Assembly (NCBI RefSeq): GCF_037935975.1 | Contig: NZ_CP149817.1 | Coordinates: forward strand, 3,534,001-3,598,000 | Length of the DNA stretch: 64,000 nucleotides | Direction: 5' to 3' | Origin: Teredinibacter turnerae | GTDB lineage: Bacteria > Pseudomonadota > Gammaproteobacteria > Pseudomonadales > Cellvibrionaceae | Shown: positions 16,481-25,889 of the stretch, piece after piece | Layout: the number at the start of each line of letters is the position of its first letter | Numbering within the stretch: the first letter of the stretch is position 1 | The notes under the pieces: model-generated | Databases searched by the model: none | What the model saw: only the letters and a program-made list of their open reading frames with translations | What the model was told of the DNA's origin: nothing | Translations under genes and position numbers: made by a program

Positions 16481-17575
16481 ATGCAACCTGGCAGTGCGCC
16501 CACCGAAACCTACGATGCACAATTTTCTGAAAAAGTTGAGCGTACAAAGGACCAGTTCAAAGACTATTTCAATGGTGAAATCGACGCCTTTCGCTCGCCT
16601 GCAAGCGAATACCGAATGCGTGCCGAATTCAAAATCTGGCACGATAAGGACACAGGACGCGCGTGCTATGCGATGCACCAGCCAAAAGTAAAAAACCAGG
16701 TTATCCCTATTGACGACTTTGAGATTGGCTCAGCCAGAATCAGAGAGCTGATGCCCGAAGTTTTGGCTGCGGTGAACAGCTCTACGCTACTGAAGCATAA
16801 ACTTTTTCAAATCGAATTTCTCACAGCAACAAGCGGAGACGCCGTTGTCTCACTCATTTATCACAGACCGCTCACTGAGCAATGGCAAGCGGAAGCGGAA
16901 CAACTGCAATCCACGCTTCGGTGCCAATTAATTGGTCGTAGCCGTAAACAAAAAATCGCTCTCGGCAGAGATTATGTAATAGAGACGATACAGGTAAACG
17001 GTAAAAGCTACACCTACCAACAAGTAGAGACCGGATTCACCCAACCCAATGCTGCAGTATGTCAAAAAATGCTCACATGGGCTCAGGCAACAAGTGCCGA
17101 TTTCGGCGGAGATTTACTCGAACTCTATTGCGGTAACGGCAACTTTACGCTACCGCTCGCACAGAATTTTTCTCGCGTTCTGGCGACCGAAGTATCCAAA
17201 ACATCTGTAAAATCGGCGCTCTATAATATCGAGCAGAATGGCGCGACCAATATTTCCATCGCGCGCCTTTCCAGTGAGGAATTCACCGAGGCGATGAATA
17301 AAGTTCGACGTTTCCGCAGGCTCGAAACTATTGACCTGGACAGCTACCGGTTTTCAACGATCTTTGTTGATCCACCCAGAGCCGGACTCGACGCGGACAC
17401 AGTCAAACTGGCGAGCCGGTTTGACAATATTATCTATATTTCCTGCAACCCGGACACACTCGCTGATAACTTGGCTAGCCTTGCCACAACTCACGAAGTC
17501 ACACGGCTCGCCTTGTTCGACCAATTTCCTTATACCGAGCACCGTGAATGTGGTGTCATCCTGCGTCGAAGATAA
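16481..17575 (+). CDS. trmA: tRNA (uracil-5-)-methyltransferase TrmA
   Basis: The 364-residue SAM-dependent enzyme makes m5U54 (ribothymidine) in the T-loop of tRNA. Motifs are LLELYCGNGNFTLPLA (SAM site), FVDPPRAGLD, the catalytic Cys in YISCNPDTLADN, and the C-terminal QFPYTEHRECGVI with the base Glu. The frame is open back to TTG 16433, inside tusB, but ATG 16481, one base after the tusB stop, gives the family-length protein. Placement behind tusDCB makes a four-gene tRNA modification operon (U34 and U54). Confidence 0.92.
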   Translation: MQPGSAPTETYDAQFSEKVERTKDQFKDYFNGEIDAFRSPASEYRMRAEFKIWHDKDTGRACYAMHQPKVKNQVIPIDDFEIGSARIRELMPEVLAAVNSSTLLKHKLFQIEFLTATSGDAVVSLIYHRPLTEQWQAEAEQLQSTLRCQLIGRSRKQKIALGRDYVIETIQVNGKSYTYQQVETGFTQPNAAVCQKMLTWAQATSADFGGDLLELYCGNGNFTLPLAQNFSRVLATEVSKTSVKSALYNIEQNGATNISIARLSSEEFTEAMNKVRRFRRLETIDLDSYRFSTIFVDPPRAGLDADTVKLASRFDNIIYISCNPDTLADNLASLATTHEVTRLALFDQFPYTEHRECGVILRRR

Positions 17576-17599
17576 ACTCAAAGGCATCATCACCGGGGA

Positions 17600-17631
17600 G
17601 CTGGGTATATGCTGCACGCTATATACCCAGC
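17600..17631. terminator. Hairpin between convergent trmA and DUF2489 gene
   Basis: GCTGGGTATAT (17600-17610) and ATATACCCAGC (17621-17631) form a perfect 11-bp stem with a 10-base loop. There is no clear T-run on either side, so it may work as a bidirectional transcript-end or stability hairpin rather than a strict intrinsic terminator. Confidence 0.55.
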
Positions 17632-17638
17632 GCCCCCC

Positions 17639-18082
17639 TTAGTCAGAAAGTCGCACTATGAGTTTACTGGCTAAAGGATCAATAAAATCTTTGTACTTGG
17701 CTTCTAGTTTTTCGCGCTCCGCATCATAAGCGCGTTTTTCTTTTTTCGACAGCGCTTTCCAGGCGTCAAGTATCGGAATATGAGCGGTTGCTGCAGCGAG
17801 TTGAGCGAAGACGCTATAGTCTGCCTGCTCACTCTCATCCAGACCCGCACCGTTCAAGAGTACGCTAATTCGAATACTAGCCTCAGTATAGGTCACCTGC
17901 CCTTCCAGCATCGCAGACGCCAACACCCGTATACTATTGCGCGCTCTTTCCTGTGCCTTGGCGATATCCGCTGCCAGCTCGACTTCTTTCTGACGTTGCC
18001 GTCTCAGCAATACGTGATAATAAATCGCAATACCTGTAAGTACAGCGATAATGAAACCTGCGGTAATGAACAAAAAAACCAA
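17639..18082 (-). CDS. DUF2489 membrane-anchored protein
   Basis: The 147-residue protein has one N-terminal transmembrane helix (FLFITAGFIIAVLTGIAIYYHVLL), then a charged, helical cytoplasmic part with conserved RNSIRVLASAMLEGQVTYTEASIRISVLL and HIPILDAWKALSKKEKRAYD. This matches DUF2489, a family of unknown function in marine gammaproteobacteria. It starts 3 bp after the rmuC stop, so the two are one transcription unit. Confidence 0.75.
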   Translation of the reverse strand: MVFLFITAGFIIAVLTGIAIYYHVLLRRQRQKEVELAADIAKAQERARNSIRVLASAMLEGQVTYTEASIRISVLLNGAGLDESEQADYSVFAQLAAATAHIPILDAWKALSKKEKRAYDAEREKLEAKYKDFIDPLASKLIVRLSD

Positions 18083-18085
18083 AAT

Positions 18086-19519
18086 TTATTCCTCTTTCGG
18101 TGTGTTACCCGGACTGCCCTCAAGCTCCAGCGCAGAATCTCCTGCGTCATCTTTTAAATGATCTGGAAGCTGGCGGCTGGTTTTCGCACCTAACACGCGC
18201 AAATCCTCGGCCCGTTTTACAAGATTGCCACGCCCTGTGCTCAAGCGCTTTATCGCCTTGTCATACGACTGGGAGGTTTTACCAATATACTGACCGACTT
18301 CTTCCATTGCACTGATAAGTAACACAAACTGGTCGTAAAGCTTGCCAGCACTTTCGGCGATTTTTTCCGCGTTTTTGTTTTGTTTTTCATATCGCCAAAG
18401 AGTTTCCACTGTGCGCAATGCAACCATTAAGCTGGAAGGGCTGACGAGCACAATATTTCTGTCGTACCCCTCTTTGAACAAGCCAGGGGCGAATTGCATT
18501 GCAGCGATATATGCGGCTTCTATAGGGATAAAAATAAAAACGAAATCCAGCGTGCGCACACCTTCCAGTTGCTCGTAGCTTTTGAGCGACAACCCCTTTA
18601 TATGAGCACGCAATGAATCCACATGTTTTTTTAACGCGCCTTCCTGCTCAGCGCGATCCTCCAACTGACAGTAGCGCTCATAATCAGTCAGCGAAACTTT
18701 TGCATCAATAACAATATCCTTACCTTCCGGCAGGTGAACGATCACATCAGGCCTGTACCGCCGCCCTTCTTCACTTGAATATTGACGTTGTGTTTCGTAC
18801 TCACTACCTTTTTGCAAGCCGGATTGTTCGAGAAGTCGTTCCAGAACAATTTCGCCCCAGTTACCCTGCGTTTTATTGTCACCCTTAAGCGCGGCCGCAA
18901 GGTTATTTGCTTCACTACTGATTTTTTGCGTTTGTTTCTGTAGTTCTGCGATCTGTCCTACCAACTGGTTTCGCTGCGAATTTTCTTTGTGGTATACATC
19001 CTCTACCCGCTGGTTAAAAGCCTTTAGCTGTTCTTTGAACGGCGACAGGATGGATTCCATATTTTGCCGTGTGTTAACAGTGAATTTTTCCTGCTTAGTC
19101 TCGAAAAGCTTATTTGCAGACAATTCAAACTCGCGGAACAACTTTTCTCGCGCTTCTTCCAACAACGATTTTTCCTTGTCAAGACGCTCTCGTTGCTCCT
19201 CAAACCGCGTTTCCATTTGCACATATTTACTTCGATATTCCTTCGCTTCACTCAGTTCTTCACGCAAGGCCTCGCTGGACAGGCGATTACTCTCCAGCTC
19301 GGCTTCCAGGCGTGCAATCGCGATATCTTTTTGGTGGAGAGAATAAATTTGGGCGCGCTCATCAGCGTCTTTTGACAGCTGTAATTCCTCAACTATTGAT
19401 TTTTCGCGCGCGGCGAACCGAATCCAGAAAATCAAAACAGACAAGGGCACGACAAAAGCGATGCCAGCAAGGAATGCATATAAAAGATGAATAAACTGCA
19501 GTTGAGAAATATCGAACAT
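18086..19519 (-). CDS. rmuC: DNA recombination protein RmuC
   Basis: The 477-residue protein has an N-terminal transmembrane helix (residues ~10-35), a long coiled coil (~45-190) and the RmuC nuclease-like core with GNWGEIVLERLLEQSGL, YRPDVIVHLPEGKDIVIDAKVSL and FVFIFIPIEAAY. RmuC limits inversions and other rearrangements at short inverted repeats in E. coli and belongs to the PD-(D/E)xK nuclease-like fold. It is divergent from murI, with an 83-bp gap holding both promoters. Confidence 0.9.
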   Translation of the reverse strand: MFDISQLQFIHLLYAFLAGIAFVVPLSVLIFWIRFAAREKSIVEELQLSKDADERAQIYSLHQKDIAIARLEAELESNRLSSEALREELSEAKEYRSKYVQMETRFEEQRERLDKEKSLLEEAREKLFREFELSANKLFETKQEKFTVNTRQNMESILSPFKEQLKAFNQRVEDVYHKENSQRNQLVGQIAELQKQTQKISSEANNLAAALKGDNKTQGNWGEIVLERLLEQSGLQKGSEYETQRQYSSEEGRRYRPDVIVHLPEGKDIVIDAKVSLTDYERYCQLEDRAEQEGALKKHVDSLRAHIKGLSLKSYEQLEGVRTLDFVFIFIPIEAAYIAAMQFAPGLFKEGYDRNIVLVSPSSLMVALRTVETLWRYEKQNKNAEKIAESAGKLYDQFVLLISAMEEVGQYIGKTSQSYDKAIKRLSTGRGNLVKRAEDLRVLGAKTSRQLPDHLKDDAGDSALELEGSPGNTPKEE

Positions 19520-19602
19520 TAAGTGGGGTTGTACTCTAGGTTTTGGTATGATTTGAGATTGTTGATATTCTACATGACTGGGGTAAAAACCTCAGCGATT
19601 CC

Positions 19603-20454
19603 ATGCCAGTAAAACCCACGCTTACCGCTACACACGCTCGTATACTCGTTCTTGACTCCGGTGCTGGCGGACTCACGGTGGCACGCGAGATATTGCTGCG
19701 CAACCCGTATGTAAGTCTGGACTACCTGGCTGATATTGCCGGTTTCCCTTACGGGACAATGCAAGACGACGTTTTAGTCCGTAGATTGGTATCCCTTGTT
19801 GGCAACTACCTCAACCAACGACAACCTAACATTGTTGTACTCGCTTGCAACACAGCAAGTACACTCGCCTTACACGCACTTAGAGCGCGCTACCCCGCAG
19901 TAGAATTTGTGGGAGTCGTACCGGCTATAAAGCCTGCGGCATCGATAACCCGCAGTGGCGTTATCGGCCTGCTAGCCACGCCGGCGACCGTAAATCGCGA
20001 CTATACACGACAATTGATCGAGGATTTCGCAGGCCATCATGAAGTCGTCACCCACGGTAGTAACCCGCTGGTGATGTGCGCTGAACAGTTACTACACGGC
20101 ACTAAACCCGATACGGGGATCCTCATAGAAGAATTAGGTAAGCTCACAGCTAAGGCAACAGCTGGATATGTCGATACGGTAGTACTTGCATGCACTCATT
20201 TCCCGCTACTCCTGCCTTACTTTAAAGTTCTTCCCTCGTGCGAGTCTATTTCCTGGGTCGACTCTGGATCGGCTATCGCCAACCGCGTTCATCATTTACT
20301 GCAAAAACACGGGCAGCTTGTGCCTAGCCACCCACAGGTCACTTTCATAGCAGCGCATTCTGTCAACGATACACTGTCATACAAAGCCTACGCCAGCTAC
20401 TTACTGCAAGAGGCTGTACCCCAGTACAACATACTCAACTTATCCCTGATATAA
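19603..20454 (+). CDS. murI: Glutamate racemase
   Basis: The 283-residue enzyme interconverts L- and D-glutamate to supply D-Glu for peptidoglycan. The LVLDSGAGGLTV N-terminus, the first catalytic Cys in VVLACNTASTLALHALR (Cys82) and the second in VVLACTHFPLLLP (Cys197) are all present. The protein acts in the cytoplasm ahead of MurD. It is a single-gene unit ended by a hairpin that also faces the convergent ppiD. Confidence 0.92.
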   Translation: MPVKPTLTATHARILVLDSGAGGLTVAREILLRNPYVSLDYLADIAGFPYGTMQDDVLVRRLVSLVGNYLNQRQPNIVVLACNTASTLALHALRARYPAVEFVGVVPAIKPAASITRSGVIGLLATPATVNRDYTRQLIEDFAGHHEVVTHGSNPLVMCAEQLLHGTKPDTGILIEELGKLTAKATAGYVDTVVLACTHFPLLLPYFKVLPSCESISWVDSGSAIANRVHHLLQKHGQLVPSHPQVTFIAAHSVNDTLSYKAYASYLLQEAVPQYNILNLSLI

Positions 20455-20469
20455 CAACGCCCAAAATAG

Positions 20470-20503
20470 AAAACCCCCGGTGAATAAATCCACCAGGGGT
20501 TTA
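20470..20503. terminator. Hairpin between convergent murI and ppiD
   Basis: AAACCCC-GGTG and CACC-GGGGTTT form a stem with an 8-base AATAAATC loop, A-rich on one side and T-rich on the other, so it can act in both directions. Confidence 0.75.
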
Positions 20504-20518
20504 TGCGTTACATTCCAA

Positions 20519-22387
20519 TTAGTGTATTTTTATATCTGCGTTAGCTACAACTTCTGATTCAAAAGCACTTCCTTCGAAGCGACTGTTTTCTCTAGAAAGC
20601 TGCGTAGCCAAGCCTGCGACTTGTGCGGGCTCCATATCATCGATGGTGCCAGCCGCCTTTTTCACCACACCTACAACTTGGTAGCTTCCATCGCGGGCCG
20701 GTCTTGCGTCAAACGCGGTTTCACCCTCGGTCAGAGGCATGGAAAAAACGGTGTTGCGGGTAGCCGGGTCACTGACCGGATCTGAGCGAGAAACATCTTC
20801 AAACATTGCATAAGAGTAGCCAGACTTTTCCGCCAGCGCTTCGAGATCTTCAGATGAGCTTGCCTCCGCAATAAACGTCTCAGCTTTTTCCTCAAGTAAA
20901 TCGTTCAGCTTACTTTGAGTCAGTTTGCTAACCACCTGCTCTTTTACTTCCTCGAGAGGCTTGATATGTTCAGGCGAATGCGTGTTTTTACGAACGACCA
21001 GCGCCCGATTGCCTGCAAGTTCGATCACTTGGCTGTTGCGATTGTCGATCAATACCTCATCACCGAAGGCTGCGTTGCGAACTTCGGGGTTGCCAGCAAC
21101 GCCAAGGCCGGTATTGCGCTGGAAGGGCTGAGTGGTTTTAACTTCCAAACCCAACTCGTTCGCAGCACCAGACAAATCAGGCGCACCAAATGTAAGTTCG
21201 TCAAGTTTTTCCATTTCCGAGAGATAGATTCCCTCTGCCTTTGCTACTTTCAAGCTTCGCTCGATAGCAGCTTTACGAGATTCAAAACTTGGGACTTCGG
21301 GAACCGCTTTTTTCAATACCTTAATAAAGTGCGTACCGGAATCCGTCTTAACAGGACCGGAGACCTCGCCCTCACCCAGCTCACGTGCCGCGGACTCGAA
21401 AGCCTCTGGAAAAGCGCCTGCAACCAGAACACCCAATTCGCCGCCCTGGTCTCGAGAACCTGCGTCGTCGGAAAAGGTCTTGGCCAGATCAGCAAACTCG
21501 TCACCAGCGGCTATTTTTTCCTGCACCTCAGTCAGCTTCTCGGGAGAATCATCCTCAAGCAGAATGTGCGCGACGGTCAGCTCGGGGGTTGCATCAAAAC
21601 TTTCCGCTTCTTCTTGGTATTGCGAACGAATATCCGCTTCATCCACTGTGACAGTTTCCGCAATACTATTAACTGAAAGCTCGAGATAATCCACAGAGAG
21701 TTTTTCCGGCTCGCGGAATTCCGACTCATTTGCCTGGTAATAGTCGGTAATTTCTGCATCGGTAACATCAATTGAGTCAGCGAGGCCATCAGCAGGAATT
21801 TTTACAGTAAAAAACGAACGCTTTTCGTTAATAATGGCAATGATTTCGCTTTTTTCTTTTTCAGTAACAAAGCTCGATAGCTCCAAACCTTTATTCAACT
21901 GCCCCAGCATCATTTCTTCTGCGGTCGCGGCTTTATAGGCCGCAGGGGTAAGTCCTACCCGTGCCAGCAGTGAGCGGTACTGCTGCGAGCTGAATTTACC
22001 GTCTACTTTGAATTCCTCCTGGCCAACGATAACTCCGTTGACGGACTTATCCGAAACGGCCATCCCCCCTTCTTCCGCTGCTGCCAAGACTGCCGCTTTA
22101 CGAGTCAATCGTTCTAACACCGGCTGTGCCAGGTTTTCATCTTTTAAATAGTCTGCAGAAGGATCGACTCCTTGTTGCGCTAACAAGCGCTGTTTCTGCA
22201 TGTATATTTCACGACTCAACTCTTTTTTCGTAATCGAGCGTCCATCCACAACAGCCGCATCGGTACCGGCTACTGACCCCAAGAACGAACTACCTACGCC
22301 CGTGATCACCATCGGGAGAATAAAAAACAGGATAACGATCACACTGACAACCGTTCCCTTTAGATTGTCTCTAACACTCTGAAGCAT
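20519..22387 (-). CDS. ppiD: Periplasmic folding chaperone/peptidyl-prolyl isomerase PpiD
   Basis: The protein of about 622 residues is anchored by one N-terminal helix (VVSVIVILFFILPMVITGVGSSFLG) and faces the periplasm, where PpiD contacts the Sec translocon and helps folding of exported proteins. After a SurA-N-like chaperone segment, a parvulin domain is visible at about residues 265-365 (TVAHILLEDD, FADLAKTFSDDAGSRDQGGELG, GPVKTDSGTHFIKV). I chose ATG 22387 (MLQSVRDNLKG, GAGG upstream) over a TTG two codons earlier. It follows hupB after a terminator, as in E. coli and Pseudomonas. Confidence 0.92.
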   Translation of the reverse strand: MLQSVRDNLKGTVVSVIVILFFILPMVITGVGSSFLGSVAGTDAAVVDGRSITKKELSREIYMQKQRLLAQQGVDPSADYLKDENLAQPVLERLTRKAAVLAAAEEGGMAVSDKSVNGVIVGQEEFKVDGKFSSQQYRSLLARVGLTPAAYKAATAEEMMLGQLNKGLELSSFVTEKEKSEIIAIINEKRSFFTVKIPADGLADSIDVTDAEITDYYQANESEFREPEKLSVDYLELSVNSIAETVTVDEADIRSQYQEEAESFDATPELTVAHILLEDDSPEKLTEVQEKIAAGDEFADLAKTFSDDAGSRDQGGELGVLVAGAFPEAFESAARELGEGEVSGPVKTDSGTHFIKVLKKAVPEVPSFESRKAAIERSLKVAKAEGIYLSEMEKLDELTFGAPDLSGAANELGLEVKTTQPFQRNTGLGVAGNPEVRNAAFGDEVLIDNRNSQVIELAGNRALVVRKNTHSPEHIKPLEEVKEQVVSKLTQSKLNDLLEEKAETFIAEASSSEDLEALAEKSGYSYAMFEDVSRSDPVSDPATRNTVFSMPLTEGETAFDARPARDGSYQVVGVVKKAAGTIDDMEPAQVAGLATQLSRENSRFEGSAFESEVVANADIKIH

Positions 22388-22420
22388 AACCAACCTCGAA
22401 AATTACGCTGAAACACACAC

Positions 22421-22449
22421 AAAAAAAGGCGCTAGTTTACCGCGCCTTT
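22421..22449 (-). terminator. Rho-independent terminator after hupB
   Basis: Read on the minus strand, AAAGGCGC and GCGCCTTT pair and run into TTTTTTTG. It separates hupB from ppiD. Confidence 0.85.
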
Positions 22450-22654
22450 ATTGTTCTACAGTTTCCAAATTTAACCGCACCTAGATGTGTTGTTTCTAAT
22501 TATTTTTTTACAATTCCTGTTTGCCCCAACAGTCTTTAAGTGCAGCGTTATAAGACCGAGTGATCTATCGCTTTGAACTCACAAATACAGAAAATATTAA
22601 GGCCGGCAATTGACAATATCGATAGAATTTTGGAACTGTAGTTATTTTGGTTTC

Positions 22655-22927
22655 TTAGTTTACTGCGTCTTTAAGCGCTTTACCCGCTTTAAAACTTGGG
22701 ATTTTTGCAGCAGCAATCTCAATTGGGTCACCAGTCTGTGGGTTACGGCCGGTGCGAGCTGCACGCTCTTTCACCAAAAAGGTACCGAAACCTACTAAAG
22801 CAACCTGGTCGCCTTCTTTGAGGGCACTTGCGATAGATTCCGTTACAGCGTCTAGTGCTCGGCCAGCTGCTGCTTTAGATATATCCGCAGACGCTGCAAT
22901 CGCTTCTACCAGTTCAGATTTATTCAC
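22655..22927 (-). CDS. hupB: HU-beta DNA-binding protein
   Basis: The 90-residue nucleoid protein starts [28 protein letters not shown], with the GFGTF hinge and the DNA-minor-groove arm [21 protein letters not shown] bends and wraps DNA. Position between lon and ppiD is standard for gammaproteobacterial hupB. A well-formed sigma70 promoter lies 139 bp upstream of the start at 23073-23101. Confidence 0.96.
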   Translation of the reverse strand: MNKSELVEAIAASADISKAAAGRALDAVTESIASALKEGDQVALVGFGTFLVKERAARTGRNPQTGDPIEIAAAKIPSFKAGKALKDAVN

Positions 22928-23072
22928 TTTTATCCCCTCTTTATATTTTGTTTCAAATTACAACTCAAATTCGTTCCTACGCATTCGCTTATGAAGGGTA
23001 GCCGGTTTCCACCTAAACTTCCCGCCAGCCCGCTATTTTTGGGACCTTGCGACGTTTCGCGAAGAATTGCGA

Positions 23073-23101
23073 TTTATACCAACTGCCCCTTGACCGGTCA
23101 A
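23073..23101 (-). promoter_or_regulatory. Sigma70 promoter of hupB with palindromic -35
   Basis: On the minus strand TTGACC (-35) is separated by 17 bp from TATAAA (-10). The -35 lies inside a perfect 12-bp palindrome TTGACCGGTCAA (23090-23101), which could also be an operator. The predicted transcript start near 23066 leaves a leader of about 139 nt. Confidence 0.7.
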
Positions 23102-23206
23102 GAATCAAATACATTATTTGCCAATCAAGGGTTCATCTGGCTGTAAATCGTACAAACCAACACAAACTGCTTGACTATCTATGATTTGCTAACCCACAAA
23201 TAGCAC

Positions 23207-25627
23207 TCAGTGTGTGCTGATACGGCTCTCTTTATTCGCATCCTTACTCGCTTGCGCCTCTTCAAGTTCTTTGTACTCTTCATCACTAAAGGGCTTGGGC
23301 ATATACTGAAGCGCGTCCTGCAGCACTTGGTCGATCCACTTAACCGGCTTGATAGTTAGATCTTCTTTAATGTTATCTGGAATATCCCGTAAATCAGCCG
23401 CATTTCCCTCTGGAATAATCACGCTTTTTATACCACCCCGGTGAGCCGCAAGCAGCTTCTCCTTTAGACCGCCAATCTTTAATACTTCTCCCCGAAGGGT
23501 AATTTCCCCGGTCATTGCAACGTCGGCACGCACTGGAATATCAGTGAATACAGAAACCAATGCGGTGCACATGGCAATACCTGCGCTTGGACCGTCTTTT
23601 GGCGTGGCACCTTCAGGTACATGAATGTGTAAATCGCGTTTTTCATTGAACTCCGGGGGAATCCCCAAAAACTGCGCACGCGACCTTACTACCGTCATTG
23701 CTGCCTGAATGGACTCTTGCATTACGTCCCCGAGCGAGCCAGTCTTTACTAATCGCCCTTTACCTTTTACTGCGCTTGCTTCAATCGTGAGCAGCTCACC
23801 GCCCACTTGAGTCCAGGCCAGCCCGGTCACCTGACCAATTTGGTTTTCCTGTTCCGCTTTCCCGTAATCGGTTTTGCGTACACCCAAATAGTCTTCCAGT
23901 TCATCTGGCGAAACTGTGTTCACATCGTGTGAATTCGCCTTTACATTTTTGGTGACAACCTTGCGGCAGATTTTTGCAATTTCGCGATCCAAGCCCCTCA
24001 CGCCCGCTTCACGGGTGTAATAACGGATAACATCGAGAATCGTAGAGTCATCCAATGCGACTTCGTCTTTCTTGAGACCGTTGTTTTTCATCTGCTTCGG
24101 CAAGAGGTAGCGCGAAGCAATGTTAACTTTCTCATCTTCTGTATAGCCCGGAATTCGTATCACTTCCATACGATCAAGCAAAGGACCAGGAATATTCATC
24201 GTATTTGACGTGCACACGAACATTACGTCCGATAGATCGTAATCAACTTCAAGGTAGTGATCATTAAAGTGGGAGTTCTGCTCCGGATCGAGCACTTCCA
24301 ACAATGCCGAGGCAGGATCTCCCCGGTGATCCATTCCCATTTTGTCGATTTCATCCAACAAGAATAGAGGGTTGGAAACGCCTGCTTTGGACATTTTTTG
24401 AATAAGCTTGCCTGGCATAGAGCCGATATAGGTTCGCCGATGCCCGCGGATCTCAGCTTCATCCCGTACACCACCGAGCGCCATACGAACAAACTTACGA
24501 TTGGTGGCCCGTGCGATAGATTCGCCCAATGAAGTTTTACCTACACCAGGAGGACCCACAAGACAAAGTATCGGGCCCTTCACCTTTTTGACTCTTTTTT
24601 GCACAGCGAGGTATTCTAAAATGCGTTCTTTTACCTCGTCTAATCCGTAGTGATCAGCTTCCAGGATTCCCGAAGCTCGCTCAAGGTCGTGTCGAACTTT
24701 GCTGCGTTTCTTCCATGGAAGATTGACTATCCAATCAATGTAGGCGCGTACCACAGAGGCCTCAGCCGACATGGGCGACATCATTTTTAGCTTGTTCAGC
24801 TCCGCCTTCGCCTTCTCCTCGGCCTCTTTGGTCATACCTGATTCAGCGATTTTTCGCTCTAACTCTTCACCTTCGCTAACTTCTTCGCCCATCTCCCCGA
24901 GCTCTTTCTGAATCGCTTTCATTTGCTCATTCAGATAGTACTCGCGCTGGCTTTTCTCCATCTGTTTTTTAACGCGTCCGCGGATGCGTTTCTCAACCTG
25001 ATACAGGTCTGCCTCCGCCTCCATGAGACCGATCAGATGTTCAAGTCGATCGCTAACGGAGGCGATTTCAAGAATTTCCTGCTTTTGCGCAAGCTCAAGG
25101 CTCATATGAGCCGCCACGGTATCAGCGAGCCGCCCGGGCTCGTCTATGCCGCTCAATGAGGTCATCACCTCAGCAGGCACTTTTTTGCTGATGTTCACAT
25201 ATTGTTCAAAGCGAGACAGAAGTGAGCGGGTGAGCACATCGACATCGCGGCCATCTTCTTCACCTGCATCGACTACTGCAATTTCTGCCGCGAAATAGTC
25301 GTCCACTTCGTTTATTGACAACACCTCTGCACGCTGTCGTCCTTCGACAAGCACCTTTACAGTGCCGTCAGGTAACTTCAATAACTGCAGCACTGCCGCG
25401 ACAGTAGCGAAGCTATAAAGATCGTCAATGCCGGGCTCATCAACAGCAGCATGCTTCTGAGCCACTAACAGGATTTGCTTGTCTTCGGCCATCGCGCGCT
25501 CCAGCGCAGCGATCGATTTGGCTCTGCCAACAAACAGGGGTATCACCATGTGTGGGTAGACAACCACATCTCTAAGCGGCAACAACGGCAGCATGTTCTC
25601 GGTGGTTTTTTCGTCTGATATTTCCAT
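23207..25627 (-). CDS. lon: ATP-dependent Lon protease
   Basis: The 806-residue cytoplasmic AAA+ serine protease degrades misfolded and regulatory proteins. N-terminal substrate domain (LPLLPLRDVVVYPHMVIPLFVGR), Walker A GPPGVGKTS, Walker B LFLLDEIDKMG, and the Ser-Lys catalytic domain (PKDGPSAGIAMCTAL with the Ser, GGLKEKLLAAHRGG with the Lys) are all intact. The order clpX-lon-hupB is standard. Two dyads lie in its upstream region: ACAGGT/ACCTGT at 25651-25668 and GACATAA/TTATGTC at 25713-25731. Confidence 0.97.
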   Translation of the reverse strand: MEISDEKTTENMLPLLPLRDVVVYPHMVIPLFVGRAKSIAALERAMAEDKQILLVAQKHAAVDEPGIDDLYSFATVAAVLQLLKLPDGTVKVLVEGRQRAEVLSINEVDDYFAAEIAVVDAGEEDGRDVDVLTRSLLSRFEQYVNISKKVPAEVMTSLSGIDEPGRLADTVAAHMSLELAQKQEILEIASVSDRLEHLIGLMEAEADLYQVEKRIRGRVKKQMEKSQREYYLNEQMKAIQKELGEMGEEVSEGEELERKIAESGMTKEAEEKAKAELNKLKMMSPMSAEASVVRAYIDWIVNLPWKKRSKVRHDLERASGILEADHYGLDEVKERILEYLAVQKRVKKVKGPILCLVGPPGVGKTSLGESIARATNRKFVRMALGGVRDEAEIRGHRRTYIGSMPGKLIQKMSKAGVSNPLFLLDEIDKMGMDHRGDPASALLEVLDPEQNSHFNDHYLEVDYDLSDVMFVCTSNTMNIPGPLLDRMEVIRIPGYTEDEKVNIASRYLLPKQMKNNGLKKDEVALDDSTILDVIRYYTREAGVRGLDREIAKICRKVVTKNVKANSHDVNTVSPDELEDYLGVRKTDYGKAEQENQIGQVTGLAWTQVGGELLTIEASAVKGKGRLVKTGSLGDVMQESIQAAMTVVRSRAQFLGIPPEFNEKRDLHIHVPEGATPKDGPSAGIAMCTALVSVFTDIPVRADVAMTGEITLRGEVLKIGGLKEKLLAAHRGGIKSVIIPEGNAADLRDIPDNIKEDLTIKPVKWIDQVLQDALQYMPKPFSDEEYKELEEAQASKDANKESRISTH

Positions 25628-25650
25628 AATGGACCTCGAATAATCTATGA

Positions 25651-25668
25651 ACAGGTCGCAACACCTGT
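25651..25668. promoter_or_regulatory. Inverted repeat in the lon leader
   Basis: ACAGGT and ACCTGT form a perfect 6-bp dyad with a CGCAAC spacer, 24-41 bp upstream of the lon start. It may be an operator or a leader hairpin close to the ribosome binding site. Confidence 0.35.
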
Positions 25669-25712
25669 AGCGATGCAGTCGAGCGGCGAATCAAAAAGGC
25701 AGGTCGCGCACT

Positions 25713-25731
25713 GACATAATATTTTTATGTC
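25713..25731. repeat. Inverted repeat upstream of lon
   Basis: GACATAA and TTATGTC pair around TATTT and are followed on the plus strand by TTTTTTA. It looks like a plus-strand intrinsic terminator, although no plus-strand gene leads into it. On the minus strand it sits in the lon upstream region. Confidence 0.35.
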
Positions 25732-25824
25732 TTTTTTAGCGTTATTGGTGACCGGTCTGAGCACTACTCTATACAACTTTACCGAACAGTATTTTGGGCA
25801 ATTCACAAGGATTACAAGCCCAGC

Positions 25825-25849
25825 AAAAAAAAGGCGCTCTAAAAGCGCC
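25825..25849 (-). terminator. Rho-independent terminator after clpX
   Basis: On the minus strand GGCGCT pairs with AGCGCC and is followed by TTTTTTTTG. It separates clpX from lon. Confidence 0.85.
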
Positions 25850-25889
25850 CTTTCTTTACATTCCAATCCACTAGGAAACCCGAAAAAGA

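Noticed and set aside
20915-21676. 253-codon plus-strand open frame
   Set aside because: It is fully antisense to ppiD, has no ribosome site and no recognisable domain.
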